Shown: in pieces, positions 31,368 through 41,402 of the stretch | Numbering within the stretch: position 1 is the first letter of the stretch | How the letters are laid out: the number at the start of each line of letters is the position of its first letter | DNA from: Pseudomonas fluvialis | Lineage (GTDB): Bacteria > Pseudomonadota > Gammaproteobacteria > Pseudomonadales > Pseudomonadaceae | Length of the DNA: 64,000 nucleotides | Assembly (NCBI RefSeq): GCF_014207935.1 | Contig: NZ_JACHLL010000001.1 | Coordinates: 124,001-188,000 of the forward strand | Direction of reading: 5' to 3' | The notes under the pieces: model-generated | Seen by the model: the letters and a program-made list of their open reading frames with translations, nothing else | The model's database searches: none | Told to the model about the DNA's origin: nothing | Made by a program: the position numbers and the translations under genes

Positions 31368-32175
31368 CGTCACCCCCCAGCAGTTGCTCACGGTAGTCCG
31401 GCGCCGGAAAATGGAAAGGCACCGGACCATCCGGAATGCCCTGCATGAACTGACGAATACGAGGATTGGCAGAGTTCATCAGCTCATCCGGGGTGCCGTG
31501 ACCCAGCACCTGGGAGTCTCCTACTACATAGAGGTAATCGGCGATGCTGGCGGTTTCCGCCAGATCGTGAGAGACCACGATACTGGTAATCCCGAGCGCA
31601 TCGTTGAGCAGGCGGATCAGGCGCACCAGAACCCCCATGGCGATCGGATCCTGGCCGACGAAGGGTTCGTCGTACATGAGAATCTGCGGATCCAGGGCAA
31701 TGGCACGCGCCAGGGCGACACGACGCTTCATGCCTCCGGACAGCTCATCCGGCATCAGCTCGACGGCGCCACGCAGACCAACGGCCTGCAGTTTCATCAG
31801 CACGATGTCGCGAATCATTTCTTCCGGTAGCGCGGTATGCACACGCAAAGGGAAGGCGACGTTCTCGAATACATCCAGATCGGTAAACAGGGCGCCGCTC
31901 TGAAACAGCACGCCAAACTGCTTGCGCATGTCGAACAGTTCGCTGCGCGACAGCTGCGGCAGATTGCGGCCATTGACCCACACTTCGCCCGCCGAGGGCT
32001 TGAGCTGGGCAGCAATCAGTCGCAGCAGCGTGGTTTTTCCGCAGCCAGAGGGCCCCATGATGCCGGTGACCTTGCCCCGCGGGATGATGATATCCACGTT
32101 GTCGAAAATAGTGCGCTCGCCACGTTTGAAGGTGACGCCCTTCAGTTCGACCGCGCAGTCGTTACCGGCACTCAT
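31360..32175 (-). CDS. mlaF: Phospholipid ABC transporter ATPase MlaF
   Basis: ATP-binding subunit of the MlaFEDB complex, which keeps phospholipids out of the outer leaflet of the outer membrane. The 271-residue product has Walker [10 protein letters not shown] at residues 41-49, the ABC signature LSGGM (in [10 protein letters not shown]) and Walker B ILMYDEPF. The start at 32175 is supported by AAGGAG five bases upstream; a long in-frame upstream extension is not. First gene of mlaFEDCB, with a good promoter at 32264-32292; divergent from kdsD. Confidence 0.97.
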   Translation of the reverse strand: MSAGNDCAVELKGVTFKRGERTIFDNVDIIIPRGKVTGIMGPSGCGKTTLLRLIAAQLKPSAGEVWVNGRNLPQLSRSELFDMRKQFGVLFQSGALFTDLDVFENVAFPLRVHTALPEEMIRDIVLMKLQAVGLRGAVELMPDELSGGMKRRVALARAIALDPQILMYDEPFVGQDPIAMGVLVRLIRLLNDALGITSIVVSHDLAETASIADYLYVVGDSQVLGHGTPDELMNSANPRIRQFMQGIPDGPVPFHFPAPDYREQLLGGDDA

Positions 32176-32263
32176 CTGTTCTCCTTGCAAACCGCCCTCC
32201 TTGGTTGACGCCAGCACCTTGCAGCAAGGCACCCGCTCAGGCATGGGCAGTAATGAGCCGCGC

Positions 32264-32292
32264 AATATACCACCGCTGCCAGGCGCACCCAA
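32264..32292 (-). promoter_or_regulatory. mlaFEDCB promoter
   Basis: Minus-strand -35 TTGGGT (32287-32292), 17-base spacer and -10 TATATT (32264-32269), about 89 bases before mlaF. Confidence 0.65.
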
Positions 32293-32338
32293 GGCAAGCG
32301 CAACATGGCTGACAGGTGAGCACTTCCCCCGAAGACGG

Positions 32339-32344
32339 TATACT
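32339..32344 (+). promoter_or_regulatory. -10 element of the kdsD-led operon
   Basis: TATACT 22 bases before the kdsD ATG, so any leader would be very short. No convincing -35 at 16-18 bases; the nearest TTGACA-like sequence (CTGACA, 32309-32314) is too far. Confidence 0.45.
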
Positions 32345-32365
32345 CCGCGTTTTACCTGATCAGTC

Positions 32366-33349
32366 ATGAATGCCATGGGCCAGCCCGCCGACCTGAAACA
32401 ATCCGCCGAGCGCACCATCCGCCTGGAGCTGCAGGCCATCGAGGCCCTGCTGCAGCGCATTGATGGCGACTTCGAGAGAGCCTGCCAGCTGATTCTGAAC
32501 AGCCGCGGCCGCGTGGTGGTGGTCGGCATGGGCAAATCCGGACATATCGGCAACAAGATCGCCGCCACCCTGGCCAGCACTGGCACCCCGGCGTTTTTCG
32601 TCCATCCGGCCGAGGCCAGTCACGGCGACATGGGCATGATTACCCGCGACGACGTGATTCTGGCACTGTCCAACTCCGGCAGCACCGCAGAAATCGTCAC
32701 CTTGCTACCCCTGATCAAACGCCTCGGCATTGCCCTGATCAGTATGACCGGCAACCCGGCATCGCCCCTGGCCCAAGCCGCCGAAGTCAACCTCGACGCG
32801 CGCGTCGAGCAGGAAGCCTGCCCGCTGAACCTGGCTCCGACCTCCTCTACCACCGCCAGCCTGGTTCTCGGCGACGCCCTGGCGATCGCCCTGCTGGAGG
32901 CTCGAGGCTTCACCGCCGAAGATTTCGCCTTTTCCCACCCGGGCGGCGCCCTGGGTCGACGCCTGCTGCTCAAGGTAGAAAACATCATGCACGCAGGCGA
33001 GCGCCTGCCACTGATAAAACGCGGCACCAGCCTGCGCGAAGCACTGCTGGAGATGACTCGCAAGGGCCTGGGCATGACCGTCATCGAAGAAGCCGATGGC
33101 CGACTGGCCGGCATCTTCACCGACGGCGACCTGCGCCGCACTCTGGACAAGGGACTAGATATCCACAACTGCCTGATCGACGACGTGATGACCGTGCATG
33201 GCAAGACCGCTCGCCCGGATATGCTGGCCGCCGAGGCTCTGAAAATCATGGAAGACCACAAGATCAACGCGCTGGTCGCCGTCGACCGCGACGACCGTCC
33301 GGTGGGCGCCCTGAACATGCACGATTTGCTGCGCGCGGGAGTCCTCTGA
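32366..33349 (+). CDS. kdsD: D-arabinose 5-phosphate isomerase KdsD
   Basis: Converts ribulose 5-phosphate to arabinose 5-phosphate, the first step to the LPS sugar Kdo. The 327-residue protein has an N-terminal SIS sugar-isomerase domain (about residues 35-170, with VVVVGMGKSGHIGNKIAATL and SNSGSTAEI) and two C-terminal CBS repeats (about 205-325). A second ATG at 32375 would give 324 aa. First gene of a ten-gene plus-strand run; its stop overlaps the kdsC start. Confidence 0.96.
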   Translation: MNAMGQPADLKQSAERTIRLELQAIEALLQRIDGDFERACQLILNSRGRVVVVGMGKSGHIGNKIAATLASTGTPAFFVHPAEASHGDMGMITRDDVILALSNSGSTAEIVTLLPLIKRLGIALISMTGNPASPLAQAAEVNLDARVEQEACPLNLAPTSSTTASLVLGDALAIALLEARGFTAEDFAFSHPGGALGRRLLLKVENIMHAGERLPLIKRGTSLREALLEMTRKGLGMTVIEEADGRLAGIFTDGDLRRTLDKGLDIHNCLIDDVMTVHGKTARPDMLAAEALKIMEDHKINALVAVDRDDRPVGALNMHDLLRAGVL

Positions 33350-33873
33350 TGAGCAACGAACTGCTGCAACGCGCCCGCGCCATCAAACTGGCCATCTTCG
33401 ATGTCGATGGTGTGCTCACCGATGGTCGTCTGTACTTTTTGCCCGACGGCAGCGAATTCAAGACGTTCAACACCCTCGATGGCCACGGCATCAAGATGCT
33501 GATTGCCTCAGGCGTGCAGACCGCCATCATCAGCGGGCGCAAGACCCCGGTGGTAGAGCGCCGCGCCCAGAACCTCGGCATCCAGCACCTGTTCCAGGGC
33601 CGCGAAGACAAGCTTGTGGTGCTTGATGGCCTGCTCGCCGAACTCGGCCTGAGTTATGAGCAGGTTGCCTACCTCGGCGACGACCTCCCCGATCTCCCGG
33701 TAATCCGCCGCGTCGGCCTGGGCATGGCAGTCGCCAGTGCCGATGGCTTCGTTCGCCAGCACGCCCACGGCGTCACCCAGGCCCGCGGCGGCGAAGGCGC
33801 TGCACGCGAGTTCTGCGAATTGATCCTGCGCGCCCAGGGCAACCTGGACGCTGCGCAAGCCGCCTATCTGTAG
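33349..33873 (+). CDS. kdsC: 3-deoxy-D-manno-octulosonate 8-phosphate phosphatase KdsC
   Basis: HAD-family phosphatase releasing Kdo from Kdo-8-phosphate. The 174-residue protein lacks a cap domain, as the family does, and works as a tetramer. Catalytic motif I is FDVDGVLTDG with Asp18 and Asp20; motif II is IISGRKT; motif IV is YLGDDLPD. One-base overlap with kdsD; the reactions are two steps apart in the same pathway. Confidence 0.97.
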   Translation: MSNELLQRARAIKLAIFDVDGVLTDGRLYFLPDGSEFKTFNTLDGHGIKMLIASGVQTAIISGRKTPVVERRAQNLGIQHLFQGREDKLVVLDGLLAELGLSYEQVAYLGDDLPDLPVIRRVGLGMAVASADGFVRQHAHGVTQARGGEGAAREFCELILRAQGNLDAAQAAYL

Positions 33874-33881
33874 GAAACAGC

Positions 33882-34454
33882 ATGCCTCGCCCACTTCGTC
33901 TCCTGCTGCTTTTTGGCTTCCCGGCCCTGCTGCTGATGGCCATCGGTTACTGGAACATCCGTCCGGACAGCTTCATACAACCCCAGGAAACCAATACCCA
34001 GACAGCGCAAGACATCGACTTCTTCGTCGAAAACGCCTACAGCATTCAGTATCAGGAAGACGGCAAGCTACGCTACGAGATGACCGCCAAGCGCCTTGAG
34101 CATTTGAAGGCTCGCGATGTCACCCTGCTTCAGCAACCCGACCTGCAACTGTTCCGCGGCACCCCCTACCCTTGGCATGTACAAAGCCTGAAAGGCGAGG
34201 TCGCGCCCGGCGGCAAGGAAGTCGAACTGATCGACGAGGTGCGTATCGCCCGCACTGACGCCAAGGGCCGCCCGACTGTGATCACCAGCAGCCGCATGAC
34301 CGTATTCCCCGAGCAGGAATATGCGCAGACGGCACAAGCCGTTAGAATTGCAGCGGCCAACGGCGTCACTACCGCCAAGGGAATGAAAGCGTATCTGCAA
34401 GACGGCAGGATGCTCCTGCTGTCCAACGTGAGAGGCCTGCATGAGGTTCGTTAA
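33882..34454 (+). CDS. lptC: LPS export system protein LptC
   Basis: Bitopic inner membrane protein that passes LPS from the LptBFG transporter to the periplasmic LptA bridge. The 190-residue product has one N-terminal membrane helix (about residues 5-24) and a periplasmic beta-jellyroll. Its last 14 bases overlap the start of lptA. Sequence divergence is normal in this family; gene order with kdsC and lptAB makes the call firm. Confidence 0.95.
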   Translation: MPRPLRLLLLFGFPALLLMAIGYWNIRPDSFIQPQETNTQTAQDIDFFVENAYSIQYQEDGKLRYEMTAKRLEHLKARDVTLLQQPDLQLFRGTPYPWHVQSLKGEVAPGGKEVELIDEVRIARTDAKGRPTVITSSRMTVFPEQEYAQTAQAVRIAAANGVTTAKGMKAYLQDGRMLLLSNVRGLHEVR

Positions 34455-34980
34455 CCCCCTCCCCCTTCTGATCAGCCTCGGACTGGCTGCTGCCAGCTCG
34501 ACCAGCTGGGCCCTGCCCAGCGATCGCGATCAGCCTATTCGTGTGCAGGCCGACAGCGCCGAACTGGATGACAAGCAAGGCGTAGCCGTCTACCGCGGCT
34601 CCGTGGTCATCACCCAGGGCAGCCTGAAGATCACCGGCGACACCGTGACCCTGACACAGAATCAGACCGGCGACCTGGAAGTCTTCACCGCCGTGGGCAA
34701 GCCGGCCTATTACGAACAGCAACCCTCGGCGGACAAGCAGATCGTCAAGGCCTACGGCCTGACCATCCAGTACTACGCCAGCAACGAGCGCATTGTGCTG
34801 ATCGATCAGGCCAAGGTGATCCAGGAAGGCAACACCTTCGAAGGCGAGAAAATCGTCTATGACACCCAGCGCCAGATCGTCAACGCCGGTCGCGCCACCG
34901 GCGCCCAGGTCTCAACTCCACGGCCGCGGATCGACATGATCATCCAGCCGAAGAAGAAAACCGAGCAGGCAGCACCCTGA
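34441..34980 (+). CDS. lptA: LPS transport periplasmic protein LptA
   Basis: Periplasmic beta-jellyroll protein that forms the bridge for LPS between the two membranes. The 179-residue precursor has a Sec signal cleaved after SWA (residue 24) and the OstA-like core beginning [19 protein letters not shown]. It overlaps lptC by 14 bases and shares the TGATG junction with lptB. Confidence 0.96.
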   Translation: MRFVNPLPLLISLGLAAASSTSWALPSDRDQPIRVQADSAELDDKQGVAVYRGSVVITQGSLKITGDTVTLTQNQTGDLEVFTAVGKPAYYEQQPSADKQIVKAYGLTIQYYASNERIVLIDQAKVIQEGNTFEGEKIVYDTQRQIVNAGRATGAQVSTPRPRIDMIIQPKKKTEQAAP

Positions 34981-35705
34981 TGGCCACCCTGAAAGCCCAG
35001 CACTTGGCCAAGAGCTACAAAGGCCGCCAGGTGGTTCGCGATGTCAGCCTGAGCATCGACAGCGGGCAGATCGTCGGCCTGCTAGGCCCCAACGGTGCCG
35101 GCAAGACCACCTGTTTCTACATGATCGTCGGCCTGGTACAGGCCGATCAGGGTCGCGTCCGCATCGACGACAACGACCTCAGCCATCAGCCCATGCACGG
35201 CCGCGCCCGAGCCGGCATCGGCTACCTGCCGCAGGAAGCCTCGATCTTCCGCAAGCTGTCCGTGGCCGATAACATCATGGCCATTCTCGAGACCCGCAGC
35301 GACCTCGACCGCGCCGGTCGCCAGCAGGCACTTGAGGCTCTGCTGCAGGAATTCCACATCAGCCACATCCGCGACAGCCTGGGCATGAGCTTGTCCGGCG
35401 GCGAGCGGCGTCGCGTGGAGATCGCCCGCGCCCTGGCCACCAACCCGAAATTCATTCTTCTCGATGAGCCCTTCGCCGGCGTCGATCCGATCTCGGTCGG
35501 CGACATCAAGCAGATCATCCATCACCTCAAGGCCAAGGGAATTGGTGTACTGATTACCGACCACAACGTGCGTGAAACGCTGGATATCTGCGAAATCGCC
35601 TACATTGTGAATGACGGCCAATTGATTGCCGAAGGTAATGCCGAAACCATCCTGGCCAACCAACTGGTCAAGGATGTCTACCTGGGCCACGAATTCCGCC
35701 TGTAG
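34980..35705 (+). CDS. lptB: LPS export ABC transporter ATPase LptB
   Basis: Drives extraction of LPS from the inner membrane together with LptF and LptG (encoded elsewhere). The 241-residue protein has Walker [10 protein letters not shown] at residues 36-44, the signature [15 protein letters not shown] near 139, Walker [14 protein letters not shown] and the switch histidine in ITDHNVRET. The immediate neighbour downstream is rpoN, the usual arrangement in proteobacteria. Confidence 0.98.
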   Translation: MATLKAQHLAKSYKGRQVVRDVSLSIDSGQIVGLLGPNGAGKTTCFYMIVGLVQADQGRVRIDDNDLSHQPMHGRARAGIGYLPQEASIFRKLSVADNIMAILETRSDLDRAGRQQALEALLQEFHISHIRDSLGMSLSGGERRRVEIARALATNPKFILLDEPFAGVDPISVGDIKQIIHHLKAKGIGVLITDHNVRETLDICEIAYIVNDGQLIAEGNAETILANQLVKDVYLGHEFRL

Positions 35706-35768
35706 CCTCTGGCACTTTTTCACTACAAGGACGTTGTCAAGCCTAGGCAAAGCCGCCGAGATCAGGCA

Positions 35769-35774
35769 TATAAT
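35769..35774 (+). promoter_or_regulatory. -10 element before rpoN
   Basis: Perfect TATAAT in the 147-base lptB-rpoN gap, 78 bases before the rpoN ATG. The -35 region at 17-base spacing reads GGCAAA, which is weak. A GC-rich palindrome (GGCGCC...GGCGCC around 35787-35802) follows in the leader. Confidence 0.5.
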
Positions 35775-35852
35775 TTGCTTATTGGCGGCGCCCCGGCGCC
35801 CTGTAGTGGGTGGCGCAACAGCGCCAGCAGATAAGGTGCAAAGCTTCCTGCC

Positions 35853-37343
35853 ATGAAACCTTCGCTAGTCCTCAAGATGGGCCAGCAGCTGACGATGACC
35901 CCGCAGCTGCAACAGGCAATCAAACTCCTCCAGCTCTCCACTCTGGATCTCCAGCAGGAAATCCAGGAGGCGCTTGAAGCCAACCCGATGCTGGAACGCC
36001 AGGAAGACGGCGACGACTTCGACAACAGCGATCCGCTGGCCGACGGTGATGAACTGGCCAGCGCTCCCGCCCAGGAAATCACCTTTCAGGACGCGCCTGC
36101 CAACGCCGAACTCCCCGATGAAAACCAGTGGTCCGAGCAGATCCCCAGCGAGCTGCCCGTAGATACCGCCTGGGAAGACATCTACCAGACCAGCGCCAGC
36201 AGCCTGCCCAGCAACGACGATGACGAGTGGGACTTCACCGCCCGTACCTCGGCCGGGGAAAGCCTGCAAAGCCACCTGCTGTGGCAGCTCAACCTGGCCC
36301 CGATGTCGGACAAGGATCGCCTGATCGCCATGACCCTGATCGATGCGATCAGCAACGATGGCTATCTGGAAGAAACCCTGGAAGAACTGCTGGAGAGCTT
36401 CGACCCGGAGCTGGACATCGAACTCGACGAGATCGAGGCCGTCCTGCATCGCATCCAGCAATTCGAGCCAGCCGGTATCGGCGCCCGTGACCTGCGTGAA
36501 TGCCTGCTGCTGCAGCTGCGCCAGCTACCGGCCAACACCCCCTGGCTGAAAGAAACCCAACGTCTGGTCAGCGACTACCTCGACCTGCTCGGCAGCCGCG
36601 ACTACAGTCAGATCATGCGGCGCATGAAGCTGCGCGAGGAAGAACTCAAACCCGCCATTGACCTGATTCAGCGCCTCAACCCCCGCCCGGGCTCACAGAT
36701 CGAAAGCAGCGAGCCCGAGTACGTGGTGCCCGACGTGATCGTGCGCAAGGACAGCGGTCGCTGGCTGGTCGAACTGAATCAAGAAGCCATGCCGCGCCTG
36801 CGGGTCAATCCGCAGTACGCAGGCATGGTCAAGCGCGCCGACAGCAGTTCCGACAACACCTTCATGCGCAATCAGCTACAAGAAGCTCGCTGGTTCATCA
36901 AGAGCCTGCAGAGCCGTAACGAAACCCTGATGAAGGTAGCCAGCCAGATCGTCGAGCATCAGCGCGGTTTCCTCGAGTACGGTGAAGAGGCCATGAAGCC
37001 TCTGGTCCTGCATGACATCGCCGAAGCGGTAGGCATGCATGAGTCCACCATCTCGCGGGTGACCACACAGAAATTCATGCACACACCACGCGGCATTTTC
37101 GAGCTGAAGTACTTCTTCTCCAGCCACGTCAGTACCGCCGAAGGGGGTGAGTGTTCGTCCACCGCGATCCGCGCCATCATCAAGAAACTAGTGGCGGCGG
37201 AAAACGCCAAAAAGCCGTTGAGTGACAGCAAGATCGCTGGTTTACTGGAAGCACAGGGCATTCAAGTGGCCCGTCGCACCGTAGCCAAGTACCGCGAATC
37301 CCTCGGGATAGCGCCGTCAAGCGAACGCAAACGGCTGATGTGA
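35853..37343 (+). CDS. rpoN: RNA polymerase sigma-54 factor RpoN
   Basis: Alternative sigma factor for -24/-12 promoters that need AAA activators; controls nitrogen use, motility and many carbon pathways in Pseudomonas. The 496-residue protein has the Gln/Leu-rich region I ([28 protein letters not shown], residues 10-37), an acidic region II (about 50-125), the core-binding and DNA-binding domains, and the RpoN box [10 protein letters not shown] at residues 473-482. The ATG at 35853 is the start of the conserved [13 protein letters not shown]. Confidence 0.99.
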   Translation: MKPSLVLKMGQQLTMTPQLQQAIKLLQLSTLDLQQEIQEALEANPMLERQEDGDDFDNSDPLADGDELASAPAQEITFQDAPANAELPDENQWSEQIPSELPVDTAWEDIYQTSASSLPSNDDDEWDFTARTSAGESLQSHLLWQLNLAPMSDKDRLIAMTLIDAISNDGYLEETLEELLESFDPELDIELDEIEAVLHRIQQFEPAGIGARDLRECLLLQLRQLPANTPWLKETQRLVSDYLDLLGSRDYSQIMRRMKLREEELKPAIDLIQRLNPRPGSQIESSEPEYVVPDVIVRKDSGRWLVELNQEAMPRLRVNPQYAGMVKRADSSSDNTFMRNQLQEARWFIKSLQSRNETLMKVASQIVEHQRGFLEYGEEAMKPLVLHDIAEAVGMHESTISRVTTQKFMHTPRGIFELKYFFSSHVSTAEGGECSSTAIRAIIKKLVAAENAKKPLSDSKIAGLLEAQGIQVARRTVAKYRESLGIAPSSERKRLM

Positions 37344-37375
37344 CGCGAGCAGAATCAACGCACAAGTGTTCCGGC

Positions 37376-37395
37376 GGCAGGCCTTCCAGCCTGCC
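37376..37395 (+). other. Hairpin between rpoN and hpf
   Basis: 7-base arms GGCAGGC and GCCTGCC with a six-base loop, 31 bases before the hpf ATG. No U-run, so read-through into hpf is expected; it could be an RNA processing or stability element. Confidence 0.45.
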
Positions 37396-37425
37396 ACTTT
37401 CCACGGGAAACAAGGAGAAAGCGGT

Positions 37426-37734
37426 ATGCAAGTCAACATCAGTGGACACCAACTGGATGTGACCGACGCCCTGCGCGACTATGTCGGCGAAAAGCTTGGC
37501 CGACTGGAGCGTCATTTCGACAAGATCACCAATGTTCAGGTGATCATGGAAGTCGAAAAGCTGAAGCAGAAAATCGAAGCCACCCTGCACATTGCTGGCG
37601 GCGAAATTGTCGCCAACGCCGAACACGACGACATGTATGCGGCAATCGACCTGCTCGCCGACAAACTCGACCGTCAACTGATCAAACACAAAGAGCGCCT
37701 CGTCGAGCGACAACAAGGCGCTGGTGCCCGTTAA
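37426..37734 (+). CDS. hpf: Ribosome hibernation promoting factor HPF, short form
   Basis: Binds the 30S head and, with RMF, helps form inactive 100S ribosomes in stationary phase. The 102-residue protein is the short HPF (no C-terminal dimerisation domain), starting MQVNISGHQLDVTDALRDYV, with the basic and acidic helix pattern of the S30AE fold. Start at 37426 is supported by AAGGAG eight bases upstream. The rpoN-hpf-ptsN-rapZ-ptsO order is conserved. Confidence 0.97.
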   Translation: MQVNISGHQLDVTDALRDYVGEKLGRLERHFDKITNVQVIMEVEKLKQKIEATLHIAGGEIVANAEHDDMYAAIDLLADKLDRQLIKHKERLVERQQGAGAR

Positions 37735-37740
37735 AAACCA

Positions 37741-38205
37741 ATGATCCAATTGCAGACCATCCTGACCCCCGGCCGTTCCCTGGTGAACGTGCCGGGCGGC
37801 AGCAAGAAACGCGTACTCGAACAGATCGCCGCACTGGCCGCCCGAGACCTCGGCGAGCTGGATGCGCACGATATCTTCGAAAGTCTGATCGCCCGCGAAA
37901 AGCTCGGTTCCACCGGCTTTGGCAACGGTATCGCCATTCCCCACTGCCGCCTGAGTGGCTGCAGCAGCCCCCTGTGTGCGGTTCTCCATCTGGAAGCGGC
38001 TGTCGATTTCGACGCCATCGATGGCGCGCCGGTCGACCTGCTTTTCGTCCTGCTGGTGCCGGAAGCGGCGACCGACGAACATCTCGAGTTGCTCCGCCAG
38101 ATCGCCAGCATGCTTGACCGTGCCGACATCCGCGAACGCCTGCGCCAGGCCGCGGATAGCCAGGCGCTGTACCAGATTGTTGTCGACGCCCAGAACGGAC
38201 TCTGA
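37741..38205 (+). CDS. ptsN: Nitrogen regulatory EIIA component PtsN
   Basis: Terminal phosphoacceptor of the nitrogen PTS (PtsP to PtsO to PtsN). Its phosphorylation state regulates potassium transport, stress and carbon storage targets rather than sugar import. The 154-residue EIIA-fold protein has the active His68 in IAIPHCRL. Six bases after hpf and three before rapZ. PtsP is not in this window. Confidence 0.97.
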   Translation: MIQLQTILTPGRSLVNVPGGSKKRVLEQIAALAARDLGELDAHDIFESLIAREKLGSTGFGNGIAIPHCRLSGCSSPLCAVLHLEAAVDFDAIDGAPVDLLFVLLVPEAATDEHLELLRQIASMLDRADIRERLRQAADSQALYQIVVDAQNGL

Positions 38206-38208
38206 GTC

Positions 38209-39069
38209 ATGCGCCTGATCATCGTCAGCGGCCGCTCCGGCTCGGGTAAAAGTACCGCTCTCGATGTCCTTGAAGACAACGGTTTCTACTGCATCGACAA
38301 CCTGCCTGCTGGGCTCCTGCCGGAGCTGGCGGAACGAGCGCTGGTACATACCGAGCTGCTGCATCCGCAGGTCGCCGTGTCGATCGACGCACGCAACCTG
38401 CCCAGCCATCTGCAGCGCTTTCCGGAGCTGCTGGCCGAAGTCCGCGCCCGGCATATCCAAGTTGACGTGCTGTTCCTCGACGCCGAGGAAGGCACCCTGC
38501 TCAAGCGTTTTTCGGAAACGCGCCGGCGTCATCCGCTGACCAATGAGAACCGCTCACTGGCAGAAGCCATTCGTGACGAGGCGACGCTGCTGCACCCAAT
38601 CGCCGACCTGGCGGACCTGCGCCTGGACACCACCAGTCTCAATCTGTACCAGCTGCGCGACGCCCTGCGCCTGCGTCTGCTCAACACCCCCGAGCCTGGC
38701 ACCGCCTTTCTGGTCGAGTCATTCGGTTTCAAGCGAGGCATGCCAGTCGATGCCGATCTGGTCTTCGACGTGCGCTGCCTGCCCAACCCCTACTGGAAAC
38801 CGGAGCTGCGCGAGCAGTCCGGCAAGGACGAAGCGGTCCGCGACTACCTGGCCGCACAGGCCGATGTCGAAGAGATGTACCAGGACATCCACGCCTATCT
38901 GCTGAAATGGCTGCCGCGTTTCGCCGCCAGCAATCGCGCCTATGTGACCATCGCCATCGGCTGCACCGGCGGTCATCACCGCTCGGTGTACATTGCCGAG
39001 CGCCTCGGCGCAGCCCTCAAACCCGCCCTGAAGAACGTGCAGATTCGCCACCGCGATCTCAGCGAATAA
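38209..39069 (+). CDS. rapZ: RNase adapter protein RapZ
   Basis: P-loop protein that in E. coli delivers the GlmZ small RNA to RNase E, tuning glucosamine-6-phosphate synthase; homologues occur where GlmZ does not. The 286-residue product has Walker [10 protein letters not shown] at residues 8-16, Walker B-like VLFLDAEE, and the RNA-binding C-terminal domain with [18 protein letters not shown] near residue 246. Embedded between ptsN and ptsO as in most gammaproteobacteria. Confidence 0.97.
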   Translation: MRLIIVSGRSGSGKSTALDVLEDNGFYCIDNLPAGLLPELAERALVHTELLHPQVAVSIDARNLPSHLQRFPELLAEVRARHIQVDVLFLDAEEGTLLKRFSETRRRHPLTNENRSLAEAIRDEATLLHPIADLADLRLDTTSLNLYQLRDALRLRLLNTPEPGTAFLVESFGFKRGMPVDADLVFDVRCLPNPYWKPELREQSGKDEAVRDYLAAQADVEEMYQDIHAYLLKWLPRFAASNRAYVTIAIGCTGGHHRSVYIAERLGAALKPALKNVQIRHRDLSE

Positions 39070-39081
39070 GGATCGACGGTA

Positions 39082-39354
39082 ATGCCCGCCTGCGAAATCA
39101 CCATCATCAACAAACTCGGCCTGCATGCCCGCGCGGCGGCCAAATTCGTCGGCATAGCGAGCCAATTCAGCTCGACAGTCCGCATAGGTCGCAGCGCTGA
39201 GAGCCAGGTCGACGGCAAGAGCATCATGGCCGTGATGATGTTAGCCGCCGGCAAGGGCACCACCGTGCATCTGCTGACGGAAGGCGAGGATGAACAGGCC
39301 GCGCTGGCGGCATTGATCGAACTGATCAACAACAGGTTCGACGAGGGCGAGTAG
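39082..39354 (+). CDS. ptsO: Nitrogen PTS phosphocarrier protein NPr (PtsO)
   Basis: HPr-like carrier that passes phosphate from PtsP to PtsN. The 90-residue product has the active His15 in NKLGLHARAAAKF and the second conserved region SIMAVMMLAAGKGTTV, where position 46 is in the usual regulatory-serine neighbourhood. Last gene of the kdsD-to-ptsO run; a perfect terminator follows at 39364. Confidence 0.97.
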   Translation: MPACEITIINKLGLHARAAAKFVGIASQFSSTVRIGRSAESQVDGKSIMAVMMLAAGKGTTVHLLTEGEDEQAALAALIELINNRFDEGE

Positions 39355-39363
39355 CGTCGCATC

Positions 39364-39400
39364 CCACGAAAAAGGGCGCCATTGGCGCCCTTTTTCGTGG
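39364..39400. terminator. Bidirectional terminator between ptsO and pmbA
   Basis: Perfect 17-base arms (39364-39380 and 39384-39400) with a three-base loop, including GAAAAAGGGCGCC and its complement. The strongest terminator in the window. Confidence 0.96.
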
Positions 39401-39411
39401 CCGCTCAGAAT

Positions 39412-40758
39412 CTAGCTGCCGGCCACCATCATCCGCTCCAGCAGTACCGAACCAGTGTGGATATTGCCTCGTCGCTCCACATCACCGCCTACGGCGACGA
39501 TCTGTGCAAACATCTCGCGCAAGTTACCGGCGATAGTGACTTCATGAACGGGGAACTGGATCTCGCCATTTTCCACCCAGTAGCCTGCTGCCCCCCGCGA
39601 GTAGTCACCCGTCACCAGATTCAGGCCCTGCCCCATCAGCTCGGTCACCAGCAGGCCGCGCCCCATGCGCTTGAGCAGCGCGGCCTGGGACTCTTCACCG
39701 TGACTGACCTGCAGGTTGTGCACGCCGCCGGCATTGGCCGTGCTGGGCATGCCCAGCTTGCGCCCGGAGTAGGTGCCAAGGATGTAGCTGACCAGTTGCC
39801 CCTGTTCGACAAAAGGCTTGGCATAGGTCGCCAGACCATCACCATCGAACGCCGCACTGCCCAGCGCGCCACGCAGATGCGGCAGCTCATGAAGACTCAG
39901 CCAGTCGGGGAACAGTTGTTGCCCCAGAGCCCCTTCGAGGAAGGAAGACTTGCGGTACAGGTTGCCGCCGGAAATCGCTGCGAGAAAATGGCCAAACAGG
40001 CCGGTAGCCAACTCGGCCGCGAACAGCACCGGAACCTCGCCCGTCGGCACGCTGCGCGCGCCCAGCCGGGCCGCCGCGCGCTCTGCCGCGCGCCGGCCTA
40101 TAAGCTCGGCCGCCTGCAGATCGTCGCCACGACGGGCCACGTCGTACCAGTAGTCGCGCTGCATCTGCCCATCGCTTTCGGCAATCATCACGCAACTCAG
40201 ACTGTGCCGGGTACTGGCATAACCGCCGATGAAACCATGACTGTTGCCATACACACGGCAGCCCTGGTGAGTATTCAGGGTCGTGCCATCGGCCTTGCGC
40301 ACCCGCGGATCAACCGCCATCGCCGCCTGCTCGCAACTCAGGGCCAGCTCTACGGCGCGCTCGGGCGGCAGCTCCCAGGGGTGATAGAGGTCCAACTCGA
40401 CCAGCTCGCGGGCCATCAAATCCGCATCTGCCAGACCGGCGCAGTCATCCTCGGAAGCGTGTTTGGCAATCGCCAGGGCCGCGGCCACCGTCTCGCGAAT
40501 CGCCTCGGAGCCGCTGGCCGAGGTACTGGCCGAGCCCTTGCGCTGACCGACATAGAGGGTCACGCCAAAACCCTGGTCGCGGTTGAACTCCACGGTCTCG
40601 ACATCACCGTGGCGCACCGTGGTCGACAACCCCTGCTCAAGAGAAACCGCTACCTCGCAGGCCGTCGCGCCCTGCCGACGCGCCTCGGCAACAATCGCCT
40701 CGACCTGCTCCTGCAGGACCGGCAAGGCCTGGGGTCCGACACTGGCAACTGCACTCAT
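39412..40758 (-). CDS. pmbA: Metalloprotease PmbA (TldE)
   Basis: Partner of TldD in the heterodimeric TldD/E protease, which trims modified peptides such as microcin B17 and degrades unfolded small proteins. The 448-residue product has the TldD/PmbA fold, with [22 protein letters not shown] near residues 55-75 and [15 protein letters not shown] near 270. Like other PmbA proteins it lacks the HExxxH zinc site that TldD has. TldD is encoded nearby (41403-42860) with darP between, in opposite orientation. Confidence 0.97.
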   Translation of the reverse strand: MSAVASVGPQALPVLQEQVEAIVAEARRQGATACEVAVSLEQGLSTTVRHGDVETVEFNRDQGFGVTLYVGQRKGSASTSASGSEAIRETVAAALAIAKHASEDDCAGLADADLMARELVELDLYHPWELPPERAVELALSCEQAAMAVDPRVRKADGTTLNTHQGCRVYGNSHGFIGGYASTRHSLSCVMIAESDGQMQRDYWYDVARRGDDLQAAELIGRRAAERAAARLGARSVPTGEVPVLFAAELATGLFGHFLAAISGGNLYRKSSFLEGALGQQLFPDWLSLHELPHLRGALGSAAFDGDGLATYAKPFVEQGQLVSYILGTYSGRKLGMPSTANAGGVHNLQVSHGEESQAALLKRMGRGLLVTELMGQGLNLVTGDYSRGAAGYWVENGEIQFPVHEVTIAGNLREMFAQIVAVGGDVERRGNIHTGSVLLERMMVAGS

Positions 40759-40791
40759 AACCTACTCCGTTCCACTGACCGCTGCGCGGCC

Positions 40792-40810
40792 GGGCCGGAC
40801 AAGCCGGCCC
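40792..40810. promoter_or_regulatory. GC-rich inverted repeat between divergent pmbA and darP
   Basis: GGGCCGG-N5-CCGGCCC, 19 bases, perfect arms. It lies 33 bases before pmbA and 41 before darP. Could be an operator shared by both genes, or an RNA hairpin in one of the leaders. Confidence 0.35.
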
Positions 40811-40851
40811 TGACTGGTTATCATGGCGGCGTTCCCCACTGGACCCGCCCC

Positions 40852-41373
40852 ATGTCTGAAATGTATGACGATGACTTCTCTGGCGAGAAGAGCAAAACCC
40901 AGGTCAAGCGCGAGCTGCAGGCGCTGCAGGATCTGGGCGAGCGCCTGACCACCCTCAAGCCTGAGCTGCTGACCAAGCTGCCGCTCAGCGATGCTCTGCG
41001 CAAGGCGCTGGACGATGCGCCGAAACACAAGGCGCACATCGCGCGCAAACGCCATATCCAGTACATCGGCAAACTGATGCGTACCGCCGACGTCGAGGCG
41101 ATTACCACGCTGATCGACCAGCTGGACGCCTCGACCCGTCAGTACAACGAGCGATTCCATGCCCTTGAGCGCTGGCGCGACCTGCTGCTGACGGGCAGCG
41201 ATGAAGTGCTGAACAACTTTGTCGGTCAATACCCCGATGCCGATACCCAGCATCTGCGTCAGCTGCTGCGTCAGGCGCAGCACGAAGCGGCGCAGAGCAA
41301 GCCACCGGCCGCCGCACGCAAGATGTTCAAGTACATCCGCGAGCTGGACGAAACCCAGCGCGGCCTGCGCTAG
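40852..41373 (+). CDS. darP: Dual-action ribosomal maturation protein DarP (YjgA, DUF615)
   Basis: Associates with 50S precursors in E. coli and helps late assembly of the peptidyl-transferase centre. The 173-residue product from ATG 40852 has the DUF615 features: a charged start ([25 protein letters not shown]), the basic [20 protein letters not shown] segment near residues 60-80, and a C-terminal helical bundle. It sits alone between pmbA and tldD, the usual place in Pseudomonas. Confidence 0.94.
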   Translation: MSEMYDDDFSGEKSKTQVKRELQALQDLGERLTTLKPELLTKLPLSDALRKALDDAPKHKAHIARKRHIQYIGKLMRTADVEAITTLIDQLDASTRQYNERFHALERWRDLLLTGSDEVLNNFVGQYPDADTQHLRQLLRQAQHEAAQSKPPAAARKMFKYIRELDETQRGLR

Positions 41374-41402
41374 GCTTTGCGGCTCGCCGCACCGGGGCAA
41401 CA

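Noticed and set aside
35709..35724. A sigma-54-like sequence, TGGCAC followed by TTTTTCACT, before rpoN
   Set aside because: The -24 half is good but the -12 half lacks the required GC at the right spacing, so autoregulation by sigma-54 is not supported.
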